5,293 nt of DNA, from assembly GCA_012510865.1 (NCBI GenBank), contig JAAZHF010000316.1, positions 1 to 5,293 on the forward strand, in the 5' to 3' direction. The notes below the pieces were generated by a model, which worked only from the letters and a program-made list of their open reading frames with translations, was not told where the DNA came from and ran no database searches. A program made the position numbers and the translations under genes. Every line of letters begins with the position of its first letter. Positions within the stretch are counted from its first letter, which is position 1. Below, piece after piece: positions 1 to 5,293 of the stretch. This DNA is from Gammaproteobacteria bacterium (lineage in GTDB: Bacteria; Pseudomonadota; Gammaproteobacteria; Xanthomonadales; Xanthomonadaceae).

Positions 1-246
1 CACCAGGTGCGAGCCGATGCCGCCGACCCCGTCGCGCGCGGCCGCGTTCTGCATCGCGTCCACGACCTGGAACTGCTGCGCGAGGCCAAGGTAGTCGTTG
101 CCGCAGAAGTCGAGCAGCCAACGGCCATCGAGCTCCATGCGCACGCCGTCGCGGCGGCCGACGACGCGGCGCTGGCGCACCAGGTCGCGGGCCAGCGCAT
201 CGGCCCGCTGGGCCTGCACGCGGCGGCGGAGATCGGGGCGCTTCAT
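1..246 (-). CDS. bioF: 8-amino-7-oxononanoate synthase (BioF), 5' part only
   Basis: Pyridoxal-phosphate enzyme of biotin synthesis that condenses pimeloyl-ACP (or -CoA) with L-alanine to give 8-amino-7-oxononanoate (KAPA) in the cytosol. The first 82 residues are present and the rest runs off the left edge. The translation begins [18 protein letters not shown] and contains [11 protein letters not shown] (about residues 47-57) followed by [12 protein letters not shown] (about 71-82). These are the characteristic N-terminal substrate-pocket and glycine-rich segments of the BioF/alpha-oxoamine synthase family. The ATG at 246 is preceded by a weak GGA about 9 nt upstream. The gene starts 17 bp after the bioB stop on the same strand, so it is very probably read from the bioB transcript. 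The PLP lysine lies outside the window and cannot be checked. The context (next to bioB) favours BioF over the related Kbl or HemA enzymes. Confidence 0.9.
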   Translation of the reverse strand, partial: MKRPDLRRRVQAQRADALARDLVRQRRVVGRRDGVRMELDGRWLLDFCGNDYLGLAQQFQVVDAMQNAAARDGVGGIGSHLV

Positions 247-263
247 CGCCGGTCCGGGCCGCG

Positions 264-1328
264 CTACGCCGCGCAGGTGCGCGGGCGGGGATCGACGATG
301 TCGGCGTGCACCGTGCCGCCATGGTCGTGGCCGGGGGCGTCGACGGCCACCGCCATGGCCCGCAGCCCGAGGCGGTCGAACAGCGCCTGGTCGTGGGCGG
401 TGTCCGGGTTGCCCGTGGTCAGCAGCTTGTCGCCGTGGAAGATGGAGTTGGCGCCGGCCGCGAAGCACAGCGCCTGCAACTCGTCGGACATCTGCTCGCG
501 GCCGGCCGACAGCCGCACCATCGACTTCGGCATCAGGATGCGGGCGACCGCGATCGTGCGCACGAACTCGAACGGATCCAGCTCGGCGGTGCCGTGCAGC
601 GGGGTGCCCTCGACCTGCACCAGGCGGTTGATCGGCACCGAGTCCGGGTGCGCGGGCATCGTCGCCAGGGTCTGCAGGAAGCCGGCGCGCTGGCGGCGGG
701 TCTCGCCCATGCCGACGATGCCGCCGCAGCAGGTCTTCAGGCCGGCGTCGCGGACGTGCTCCAGGGTGTCGAAGCGGTCCTGCAGCTCGCGGGTGTGGAT
801 GATCGCGCCGTAGTGCTCGGGATCGGTGTCGATGTTGTGGTTGTAGTAGTCCAGCCCGGCGTCCTTCAGCGCCCGCGCCTGCGGCCCGGTCAGCATGCCC
901 AGGGTGGCGCAGGTCTCCAGGCCCAGCGACTTCACGCCGGCGATCATGGCGGCGACCTTGGGGATGTCGCGGTCCTTGGGCGAGCGCCAGGCCGCGCCCA
1001 TGCAGAAGCGCGAGGCGCCCGCGGCCTTGGCCTGGCGGGCCTTCTCCAGCACTTCTTCGGTCTCCATCAGCTTCTGCGCGTCGACCCCGGTGTCGTAGCG
1101 CTGGGCCTGCGGGCAGTAGGCGCAGTCCTCGGGGCAGCCGCCGGTCTTCACCGAGAGCAGGGTGCTGACCTGGACCTCGGCCGGATCGAAGTGCCGGCGG
1201 TGGACGCTGGCGGCCCGGAACAGCAGTTCGGGCAGCGGCAGGTCGAGCAGGGCTTCGACCTCGCTGCGGGTCCAGTCATGGCGCGGGAGGGCGGCATCGC
1301 TGGCGAGGGATTCGCTGACGGCGGGCAT
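264..1328 (-). CDS. bioB: Biotin synthase (BioB), radical SAM enzyme
   Basis: Converts dethiobiotin to biotin by inserting sulfur; cytosolic, homodimeric, using a [4Fe-4S] and a sacrificial [2Fe-2S] cluster. The protein is 354 residues (E. coli BioB has 346). The radical-SAM triad CPEDCAYC supplies C65, C69 and C72. The [2Fe-2S] ligands are C109 ([10 protein letters not shown]), C140 (ETCATLGML), C200 ([12 protein letters not shown]) and R272 ([10 protein letters not shown]). All are offset by 12 from E. coli C53/C57/C60, C97, C128, C188 and R260, so the enzyme looks intact. A second cysteine (C201) follows the third [2Fe-2S] ligand. YNHNIDT and the family-typical [14 protein letters not shown] are also present. 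The chosen ATG (MPAVSES) has AGGA 7 nt upstream (1336-1339). Longer upstream readings of this frame run antisense to comF and are not credible. First gene of a bioB-bioF operon, divergent from comF. Confidence 0.97.
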   Translation of the reverse strand: MPAVSESLASDAALPRHDWTRSEVEALLDLPLPELLFRAASVHRRHFDPAEVQVSTLLSVKTGGCPEDCAYCPQAQRYDTGVDAQKLMETEEVLEKARQAKAAGASRFCMGAAWRSPKDRDIPKVAAMIAGVKSLGLETCATLGMLTGPQARALKDAGLDYYNHNIDTDPEHYGAIIHTRELQDRFDTLEHVRDAGLKTCCGGIVGMGETRRQRAGFLQTLATMPAHPDSVPINRLVQVEGTPLHGTAELDPFEFVRTIAVARILMPKSMVRLSAGREQMSDELQALCFAAGANSIFHGDKLLTTGNPDTAHDQALFDRLGLRAMAVAVDAPGHDHGGTVHADIVDPRPRTCAA

Positions 1329-1335
1329 GGCGGGG

Positions 1336-1339
1336 TCCT
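1336..1339 (-). promoter_or_regulatory. Ribosome binding site of bioB
   Basis: AGGA on the minus strand, separated by 7 nt from the bioB ATG at 1328. It fixes the bioB start against much longer in-frame openings that extend across comF. Confidence 0.7.
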
Positions 1340-1365
1340 GAGTGCCTGGCGTGGGCTGGCCGGGC

Positions 1366-1394
1366 AGTCTGGAAAGCATGTCCGGACCTGTCAA
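1366..1394 (-). promoter_or_regulatory. Candidate sigma-70 promoter of bioB-bioF
   Basis: On the minus strand, a perfect TTGACA -35 box (1394-1389) is followed by a 17-nt spacer and CAGACT (1371-1366) as a 3-of-6 -10 box. The -10 keeps the A at its second position and the T at its last. Transcription would begin near 1359, giving a leader of about 30 nt before the bioB ATG. The -35 box lies inside comF codons and inside the left arm of the BirA-like inverted repeat. The -10 is weak, so the call rests on the exact -35, the ideal spacing and the position. Confidence 0.5.
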
Positions 1395-2118
1395 CCTTGC
1401 GCGGGCGGCCGCGGTTGACGGATGGCTGGCACGGCTGGGGCGCGGCCTGTGGGCGCCGCGCTGCCTCGTCTGCGGCGAGCAGGCCGCCGGCCGCATCGAC
1501 CTGTGCGCCCGCTGCGAGGCGGCCCTGCCGTGGATGCCGGCGGCCTGCCTCGCCTGCGCGATGCCGCTGCGCCCGCCCGCCGCCGGTGCCGGGAGGCTGT
1601 GCAGCGCCTGCCAGCGGGCGCCGCCGCCGCTGGCGGAAACGCATGCCGCCTTCCTGTACGGGTTCCCCGTGGACCGGCTCCTGCCGCGGCTGAAGTTCCA
1701 CCGCGACCTCGCCGCCGGGCGCCTGCTTGCCGAAGCGATGGCGGTCGCCTTCGCCGCGCGGCCGCGGCCGGACGCGCTGGTGCCGGTTCCGCTGCACCGC
1801 GCGCGGCTCCGGCAGCGCGGATACAACCAGGCCCTGGAGCTCGCCCGGCCGCTGGGGCGCCGGCTCGGCATCGGGGTCCGCCCCGAGCTGCTGCGCCGCA
1901 CCCGCGACACGGATCCGCAGTCGCGGCTGGACGCGGCGGCGCGCGCGGCCAACCTGGACGAGGCCTTCGAGGTGCGCGGGACGGGAGCGGCACCGCCGCA
2001 CGTGGTCCTGGTCGACGACGTGATGACGACCGGGGCCACGCTGCACGCCGCCGCCGACGCCCTGCTCGACGCCGGCGCGTGGCGCGTGGACGCCTGGGTC
2101 TGCGCCCGCGCGCCCTGA
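1378..2118 (+). CDS. comF: ComF family protein (phosphoribosyltransferase fold, DNA uptake related)
   Basis: Cytosolic ComF/GntX-family protein, 246 residues from the ATG at 1378. The N-terminal third holds four cysteine pairs (C29/C32, C43/C46, C57/C60, C75/C78), resembling the zinc-ribbon-like region of the family. The C-terminal half is a type I phosphoribosyltransferase fold with [18 protein letters not shown] (134-151) and the PRPP-binding motif [13 protein letters not shown] (209-221). Family members are needed for natural transformation in several bacteria, where they probably help handle incoming single strands. The exact biochemical role is not settled, and none is shown here. The start is supported by GGAAAG just upstream. 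A GTG at 1342 is possible (258 residues) but would leave only 13 bp between the two start codons. Divergent from bioB and convergent with the MFS gene, whose stop is 4 bp beyond. In E. coli the homologue gntX lies beside bioH, so linkage to biotin genes recurs. Confidence 0.92.
   Translation: MSGPVNLARAAAVDGWLARLGRGLWAPRCLVCGEQAAGRIDLCARCEAALPWMPAACLACAMPLRPPAAGAGRLCSACQRAPPPLAETHAAFLYGFPVDRLLPRLKFHRDLAAGRLLAEAMAVAFAARPRPDALVPVPLHRARLRQRGYNQALELARPLGRRLGIGVRPELLRRTRDTDPQSRLDAAARAANLDEAFEVRGTGAAPPHVVLVDDVMTTGATLHAAADALLDAGAWRVDAWVCARAP
1388..1421. promoter_or_regulatory. Candidate BirA (biotin repressor) operator
   Basis: A perfect 7-bp inverted repeat, GTCAACC (1390-1396) and GGTTGAC (1413-1419), is separated by 16 nt. 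The E. coli bio operator, as I recall it, is TTGTAAACC-N16-GGTTTACAA. Aligned over the 9-nt half-sites, the left arm here matches 7 of 9 and the right 6 of 9, with identical spacing. The left arm contains the -35 box of the candidate bioB promoter, so a bound repressor would block it. BirA-biotinyl-AMP repression of bio genes is established in E. coli; its action here is inferred. The site falls inside comF codons 5-14 or so, which is unusual for an operator and is the main reason for caution. Confidence 0.5.
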
Positions 2119-2122
2119 GCGC

Positions 2123-3805
2123 TCAGGAGGGACGGATCGAATCGGCCACCGGTTCGGTGAGCGACTGCGGCCCCGAGACCGGCACGCTGTGCAGGTCGCT
2201 GGTCTGGCGTTCGATCATCCGGCGCACGCGCGGGCCCTCCGGGCCGCGGTGCAGGGCGCGTAGCTGCGCCGGGATGTTGGCGTCATCCTGGGTCAGGCGG
2301 TTGTTGTGCCGCAGGTAGTCGAGCCAGGTCGGGGTTTCGTAGCGCTCGATCCAGAGCTCCGGATCGGCGAGGTCGCGCAGGATCCGCCAGTTGCGCGCGC
2401 CGTCGCGGCGCCGTATGCGCCGCCGCTCCGCCATCGCCGCCAGGAACTCGCGCACGTCCGCCTCGCGGATGACGTACTCGATCGTGATCACCACCGGCCC
2501 CGTCCGCGGCTGCACCGGCACCGCGGTCGCGGGCTCGTGCCAGCGCCGCAGCGGATCGAGGTTGAGCTCGGTCAGCTTCGCCAGCGGGAAGCGCAGGCCC
2601 ATCAGCGCGCAGGCCACCATCACCACGGCCGCGCCGCCCAGGGCCACGCGCACGTCCGCCTGGTCGGCCACCCGGCCCCACAGCCAGCTGCCCAGCGCGA
2701 TGCCGCCGAAGGCCGACATCTGGTAGAGCGACAGCGCGCGCGCCACCACCCAGCGCGGCGTCGACAGCTGCACCGTCACGTTGAAGGTCGACAGCGCCAG
2801 CACCCACGACGCGCCGCCCAGGAACAGCCCGACCATCGCCAGCGCCAGCACCGAGCTCACCGCAACGATCGCCGCGGCGAGCGCGAAGGCGATGCAGGCC
2901 CAGCGCACCAGGCCCTCGGTCGACAGCGTCCAGCGCAGGCGCGCGCTGCCCATGGCGCCCCCGATCGCGCCCACGCCGAATGCCCCGAGCAGCAGGCCAT
3001 AGGTCAGGGGGCCGCCGGCGACCAGGTCCCTGGCCACCAGCGGCATGAGCGCCATCGCCGCGCTGGCCCCGGCGCCGAACACGAAGGCGCGCCCGAGGAC
3101 CGTGCGGATGACCGGGGACATCGCGACGTAGCGCACGCCCGCCGCCATCGCGCCGCCCAGCGCCTCCCTCGGCAGGTTCCGCGGCTCCCGCTCCGGTCGC
3201 CAGCGCGCCAGCACCACGATCCGCGGAACGTAGCTGACGGGATTGGTCGCGAACGCGGCGGAGGCCCCGGCCGCGGCGACGACGGCGCCGCCCAGCGCCG
3301 GGCCGACGCTGCGCGCGATGTTGAAGCCCATGCTGTTGAAGGCCACCGCGCCGGGCAGCTCGTACCGCGGCACCATGTCGCCGACCGAGGCCTGCCAGGC
3401 CGGCGCGTTGAACGCCGCCCCGCAGCCGATCAGGAAGGTGAACAGCAGCAGCAGCCAGGGCGTGACCAGGCCCAGCCAGGCGCACAGGGCCAGCGCCACG
3501 GACACCAGCAGCATGAAGACCTGCGCGCCGAGCATCATCCGGCGCCGGTCGTGGTTGTCCGCCATCGCCCCGGCCACCAGCGAGAACAGCATCACCGGCA
3601 GGGCGACCGACGCCTGGACCAGGGCCACCATGTCGGCCGAGCGCGCGATCGAGGTCATCAGCCAGGCCGCGCCGACCGACTGGATCATGCCGCCGAAGTT
3701 GGCCGACGCGCTCGCGAACCAGACCCGGCGGAACACCGGGTAGCGCATCGCCGACAGCGCCGAGGGACGCCGTCCGGAGGCGGGTTCCGGCGCCGCCCCG
3801 GCCAT
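2123..3805 (-). CDS. MFS transporter, MFS_3 (EntS-like) family, with C-terminal ABM-like domain
   Basis: Inner-membrane major facilitator protein of 560 residues; a proton-driven exporter is likely but the substrate is unknown. Hydrophobic segments span about residues 30-410 (roughly 12 helices). The MFS motif [12 protein letters not shown] (79-89), lies between helices 2 and 3; [14 protein letters not shown] (133-146) is typical of the MFS_3 / EntS-like branch. After the last helix a soluble tail (about 437-532) begins [22 protein letters not shown]. It includes [36 protein letters not shown] and ends near [13 protein letters not shown]. This is the ABM-like (dimeric alpha-beta barrel) extension known in this family. 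Start: the ATG at 3805 overlaps the ubiA stop as TGATG, with no Shine-Dalgarno motif, so translation probably depends on ubiA. Enterobactin export is not implied, as no siderophore genes are present here. Confidence 0.88.
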   Translation of the reverse strand: MAGAAPEPASGRRPSALSAMRYPVFRRVWFASASANFGGMIQSVGAAWLMTSIARSADMVALVQASVALPVMLFSLVAGAMADNHDRRRMMLGAQVFMLLVSVALALCAWLGLVTPWLLLLFTFLIGCGAAFNAPAWQASVGDMVPRYELPGAVAFNSMGFNIARSVGPALGGAVVAAAGASAAFATNPVSYVPRIVVLARWRPEREPRNLPREALGGAMAAGVRYVAMSPVIRTVLGRAFVFGAGASAAMALMPLVARDLVAGGPLTYGLLLGAFGVGAIGGAMGSARLRWTLSTEGLVRWACIAFALAAAIVAVSSVLALAMVGLFLGGASWVLALSTFNVTVQLSTPRWVVARALSLYQMSAFGGIALGSWLWGRVADQADVRVALGGAAVVMVACALMGLRFPLAKLTELNLDPLRRWHEPATAVPVQPRTGPVVITIEYVIREADVREFLAAMAERRRIRRRDGARNWRILRDLADPELWIERYETPTWLDYLRHNNRLTQDDANIPAQLRALHRGPEGPRVRRMIERQTSDLHSVPVSGPQSLTEPVADSIRPS

Positions 3806-4713
3806 CAGCCGGCGCCGCGCAGCGCGAGGTCCGCGGCGAGTCCCGCGAACACCACCATCCCCACCCAGTGGTTGTCGAGGAAGGCGCGGAAGCAGGGCCC
3901 GCGCTCGCGGCGGCGGCAGATCCAGAACTGGCGCAGCACCAGCAGCAGGGCCACCGCCAGGCCGGCCCAGTACGCCCCGCCCAGCGCGGCCTGGCGGCCC
4001 ACCAGGGCCAGGCCCGCGAACACCAGCGCGTAGAGCACGCCCTGGATCACCAGGTCCATGTCGCCGAACAGGATCGCGGTGGACTTCGAGCCCACGCGCA
4101 GGTCGTCCTCGCGATCGACCATGGCGTACCAGGTGTCGTAGGCCGTCGACCACAGGATGTTGGTCGCGTACAGCAGCCACGCGATCGGCGGCACCTCGCC
4201 CTGCACCGCGGCGAAGGCCATCGGGATGCCCCAGCCGAAGGACATGCCCAGGTACACCTGCGGCAGGTGGGTATGGCGCTTGAGCCAGGGATAGGTCGCG
4301 GCCAGGAAGACGCCCACGAAGCTCATCAGCACGGTGAGCCGGTCGAGCGTCAGCACCAGCGCGAAGGCCGCCAGCATCAGCACCGCGAAGAGCAGCAGGG
4401 CCTCGCGTCCGCGGACCGCGCCGGTGGCCAGCGGCCGCTCGCGGGTGCGCTCCACGTGGGGGTCGAGCCAGCGGTCGGCGTAGTCGTTGATCACGCAGCC
4501 GGCCGCGCGCGTGAGCCACACGCCGGCGGTGAACACGAACAGGATCCACGGCGGCGGCACCCCGCCGGCAGCCAGCCACAGGCCCCACCAGGTGGGCCAC
4601 AGCAGCAGCAGCCAGCCGATCGGCCGGTCGGCGCGCATCAGCTTCCAGTACTGGGCCAGCCGCTCCCGCCGGGCGGGCGCCGCCGGGCGGGTCTCGAAGC
4701 GTTCGTAGGACAT
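3805..4713 (-). CDS. ubiA: 4-hydroxybenzoate polyprenyltransferase (UbiA)
   Basis: Integral membrane prenyltransferase that attaches the octaprenyl-type side chain to 4-hydroxybenzoate, the first committed membrane step of ubiquinone synthesis. The protein is 302 residues, close to the family norm of about 290. The first aspartate-rich motif is NDYADRWLD (76-84). The second is [26 protein letters not shown] (192-217), with D200 and D204 in the DxxxD pattern that binds Mg-diphosphate. [22 protein letters not shown] (25-46) matches the UbiA N-terminal helix. Hydrophobic stretches consistent with about 8-9 helices fill the remainder. The ATG at 4713 has no clear Shine-Dalgarno; a TACCAT hexamer ends 7 nt before it, so a leaderless mRNA is possible. 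First gene of a two-gene unit with the MFS transporter and divergent from the tRNA-Arg locus. No ubiC is visible nearby. Confidence 0.96.
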   Translation of the reverse strand: MSYERFETRPAAPARRERLAQYWKLMRADRPIGWLLLLWPTWWGLWLAAGGVPPPWILFVFTAGVWLTRAAGCVINDYADRWLDPHVERTRERPLATGAVRGREALLLFAVLMLAAFALVLTLDRLTVLMSFVGVFLAATYPWLKRHTHLPQVYLGMSFGWGIPMAFAAVQGEVPPIAWLLYATNILWSTAYDTWYAMVDREDDLRVGSKSTAILFGDMDLVIQGVLYALVFAGLALVGRQAALGGAYWAGLAVALLLVLRQFWICRRRERGPCFRAFLDNHWVGMVVFAGLAADLALRGAG

Positions 4714-4811
4714 GGCGGCAATGGTACCGCCGCCGCATCACGGGACCGTGGGCGCCCCGACGCCCGCGGGACTCGCGCCGGCCGCCGCGATCATGGACAA
4801 TGTCCGGCCAC
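4714..4811. other. Divergent intergenic region, ubiA / tRNA-Arg locus
   Basis: 98 bp without a credible gene. For ubiA (minus strand) the only promoter-like element is TACCAT (4726-4721), with no matching -35. For the tRNA side (plus strand), GACAAT (4796-4801) is a 4-of-6 -10 box positioned so that transcription would begin just before the half-tRNA at 4812; no good -35 is seen 16-18 bp upstream. The same hexamer is part of a small inverted repeat, GGACA-A-TGTCC (4795-4805). Both promoter readings are weak. Confidence 0.35.
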
Positions 4812-4853
4812 GCGCCTGTAGCTCAGCCGGATAGAGTAGTGGCTTCCGAAGCC
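4812..4853 (+). pseudogene. 5'-half copy of tRNA-Arg(CCG), truncated
   Basis: Positions 1-42 of the tRNA at 4943-5019 are repeated here without a single mismatch: acceptor 5' strand GCGCCTG, D arm, anticodon stem 5' strand, loop TTCCGAA with anticodon CCG, and the start of the 3' anticodon strand. Identity stops after GCC; the next bases (GC) happen still to close the anticodon stem. After that, no T arm (no GTTCGAATC-like motif) and no acceptor 3' strand follow, so this cannot form a tRNA. It sits nearest the only -10-like box, so the complete tRNA downstream may depend on read-through from this side. It is either one end of an integrated element or a partial tandem duplication. Confidence 0.85.
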
Positions 4854-4862
4854 GCTGCTCAT

Positions 4863-4881
4863 CCGAGACAATGGGCCTCGG
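4863..4881 (+). repeat. Small inverted repeat in the spacer
   Basis: CCGAG (4863-4867) and CTCGG (4877-4881) form a 5-bp stem around a 9-nt loop. It lies directly after the truncated tRNA half and before the stronger 10-bp hairpin. Such a short repeat can arise by chance in G+C-rich DNA. Confidence 0.4.
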
Positions 4882-4893
4882 GGGTGGCACAAG

Positions 4894-4921
4894 GCCAATG
4901 CTCAGCGGCACGAGCATTGGC
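4894..4921. repeat. Perfect 10-bp hairpin in the spacer
   Basis: GCCAATGCTC (4894-4903) and GAGCATTGGC (4912-4921) pair perfectly around the 8-nt loop AGCGGCAC. A short A-rich tract follows (AGGAAAAAGTCC, then TTTAAAAA, up to 4941). On the plus strand there is no T run right after the stem, so a standard intrinsic terminator is not supported. A processing hairpin in the tRNA precursor, a recombination-site structure or the residue of an element are alternatives; the sequence does not decide among them. Confidence 0.75.
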
Positions 4922-4942
4922 AGGAAAAAGTCCTTTAAAAAC

Positions 4943-5019
4943 GCGCCTGTAGCTCAGCCGGATAGAGTAGTGGCTTCCGAAGCCATTGGTCGGGGGTTCG
5001 AATCCCTCCAGGCGCGCCA
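4943..5019 (+). tRNA. tRNA-Arg, anticodon CCG
   Basis: A complete 77-nt tRNA with encoded CCA, decoding CGG. Acceptor GCGCCTG (4943-4949) pairs with CAGGCGC (5009-5015), with G discriminator and CCA at 5017-5019. The D stem is GCTC/GAGT with a 9-nt loop containing CCGGATA. The anticodon stem GTGGC/GCCAT closes the 7-nt loop TTCCGAA. The variable loop is TGGTC, and the T stem GGGGG/CCCTC closes loop TTCGAAT. All stems pair (with G-T wobbles at the D-stem base, the outer anticodon pair and one T-stem pair). The first 42 nt are duplicated upstream, and phased TGTGCCC repeats begin 7 nt after the CCA, suggesting use as an integration site. No promoter with correct spacing is seen within the 87-bp spacer, so it is probably read from further upstream. 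A T5 run at 5059-5063 is the only terminator-like hint. Confidence 0.96.
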
Positions 5020-5026
5020 AAGGGTC

Positions 5027-5055
5027 TGTGCCCATCTTGTGCCCGCGCTGTGCCC
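5027..5055 (+). repeat. Three TGTGCCC direct repeats at 11-bp period
   Basis: TGTGCCC occurs at 5027-5033, 5038-5044 and 5049-5055, separated by ATCT and GCGC, so the starts are exactly 11 bp apart, about one helical turn. They begin 7 nt after the tRNA CCA end. An inverted match to the middle copy (TTGTGCC, read on the minus strand) is at 4892-4886 in the spacer between the tRNA copies. Phased short repeats beside a tRNA resemble the arm-type sites bound by tyrosine recombinases. No integrase gene is in the window, so the assignment is inferred. Confidence 0.7.
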
Positions 5056-5141
5056 TGCTTTTTCGAGTGGCCGACGGGCCGTGAGCACTAGCCTCCGTGC
5101 CGACTGGTCTCAAAGGCAATCAGCTTTGCAGCGCGCACAGA

Positions 5142-5249
5142 CTAGACGAACTGCCCGGCGCTCAGCGTCCACGCCGCTTCGCCCGTCCGCAGCCACACGA
5201 ACCGACCTTGCTGCAGCCAGCGCAGGTCACGGGCACGGTCACCATGACC
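5142..5249 (-). pseudogene. Possible IS66-family TnpB (Orf2) remnant
   Basis: A 35-codon open stretch on the minus strand, between a TAG at 5252-5250 and a TAG at 5144-5142, with no start codon. It contains RWLQQGRFVWLRTGEAAWTL (residues 10-29), followed by SAGQFV. This resembles the IS66 TnpB core, in which a KRLEQGRFVWP-type segment is followed some 10-15 residues later by LTxAQF/L. It is far shorter than the usual 110 or so residues, with no upstream part and an early stop, so if real it is decayed. The match is from memory of the family and short enough to be wrong. Confidence 0.35.
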
Positions 5250-5293
5250 CTATGTTCAGCATACCGAGATCGCTCGCAGCAGCGTGGCGAGCC

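Larger units (their letters stand above)
4810..4984 (+). repeat. 44-bp exact direct repeat flanking an 87-bp spacer
   Basis: The two copies are 4810-4853 and 4941-4984, identical over all 44 bp and offset by 131 bp. Each includes 2 bp (AC) in front of the tRNA 5' end and stops at the 3' strand of the anticodon stem. The flanking bases differ on both sides. Perfect identity over non-functional sequence in the first copy suggests a recent event or continued gene conversion. Homologous recombination between the copies would leave one normal tRNA gene. Confidence 0.95.
5020..5293. other. tRNA-downstream region without intact genes
   Basis: 274 bp with no full-length coding region visible on either strand. 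It holds the three phased TGTGCCC repeats, a T5 run (5059-5063), a stretch from 5064 to 5141 in which nothing is recognised, and the possible IS66 TnpB remnant. Third-position G/C bias is weaker than in the genes to the left, and stops are frequent in all frames, as expected for decayed accessory DNA next to a tRNA integration site. A small minus-strand reading that starts ATG GTG ACC near 5246 gives a cysteine-rich 27-residue peptide but has no support. Confidence 0.6.

Noticed and set aside
306..1418. 370-residue plus-strand frame opposite bioB
   Set aside because: Low-complexity, His/Arg/Gly/Val-rich translation in the complementary frame of a certain gene; a product of third-position G/C bias.
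1329..2039. Upstream extension of the bioB frame to 591 residues
   Set aside because: The extra residues are antisense to comF, while the ATG at 1328 has an AGGA ribosome site and fits the BioB family length.
2306..4033. 575-residue plus-strand frame opposite the MFS gene
   Set aside because: Rich in Arg, His, Gln and Ala with no recognisable domain, and it spans the antisense of two genes; a codon-bias shadow.
3806..4741. Upstream extension of the MFS frame to a GTG at 4741 (872 residues)
   Set aside because: The added 312 residues lie out of frame over ubiA and are Arg/Gly-rich noise. The TGATG overlap gives a far better start at 3805.
3868..4821. 317-residue plus-strand frame opposite ubiA
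   Set aside because: Gln/His/Gly/Arg-rich antisense shadow of ubiA that also runs into the tRNA half; no motif supports it.
4894..4940. Intrinsic terminator made from the 10-bp hairpin and the following AT-rich tract
   Set aside because: On the plus strand no T run directly follows the stem. On the minus strand the T-rich stretch precedes the hairpin, so neither direction fits a standard terminator.
4917..4941. Promoter for the complete tRNA made from TTGGCA (4917-4922) and TTTAAA (4934-4939)
   Set aside because: The spacer is only 11 bp, and the start would fall inside the tRNA.
4859..5119. 86-residue minus-strand reading frame with LEGFEPPTNGFGSHYSIRLSYRR
   Set aside because: It is the antisense translation of the tRNA-Arg gene. 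This peptide pattern is a well-known false ORF found opposite such tRNAs and has no ribosome binding site or family support.

Overview
The window is about 70% G+C, with strong third-position G/C bias and long open reading frames opposite every real gene. Together with the gene content (a biotin operon divergent from comF; ubiA with a transporter gene) and the protein sequences, this suggests a high-GC gammaproteobacterium, most likely Xanthomonadaceae (Lysobacter/Luteimonas-like). The family assignment is from memory of related proteins; no database search was made.

Layout. (1) 1-1328, minus strand: the 5' end of bioF (cut by the window edge) lies just downstream of a complete bioB, so the last two steps of biotin synthesis are co-oriented and probably co-transcribed. 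(2) 1329-1421: a compact divergent control region shared with comF. It holds a candidate bioB promoter (TTGACA, 17-bp spacer, CAGACT) and an inverted repeat, GTCAACC-N16-GGTTGAC, with the arm sequence and 16-nt spacing of the E. coli BirA operator. The repeat overlaps the -35 box and lies inside the first codons of comF. (3) 1378-2118, plus: comF, a phosphoribosyltransferase-fold protein linked to DNA uptake. (4) 2123-4713, minus: ubiA (ubiquinone prenyltransferase) followed by an MFS_3-type exporter with a C-terminal ABM-like domain. Their reading frames overlap at TGATG, so translation is probably coupled. The transporter and comF end 4 bp apart, tail to tail.

(5) 4714-5293: a tRNA-Arg(CCG) locus showing signs of mobile DNA. 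A complete tRNA (4943-5019) is preceded by an exact 44-bp copy of its 5' half (4810-4853), separated by 87 bp that hold a perfect 10-bp hairpin. Just past the tRNA 3' end, TGTGCCC occurs three times at an exact 11-bp period, and further on there is a short degraded coding fragment resembling IS66-family TnpB. The simplest reading is a tRNA used as an integration site and left with scars. No integrase gene lies inside the window, so this remains inference.

No unmistakably new multi-gene system is visible. The two most informative signals are the BirA-type operator embedded in comF and the half-tRNA duplication with phased repeats.
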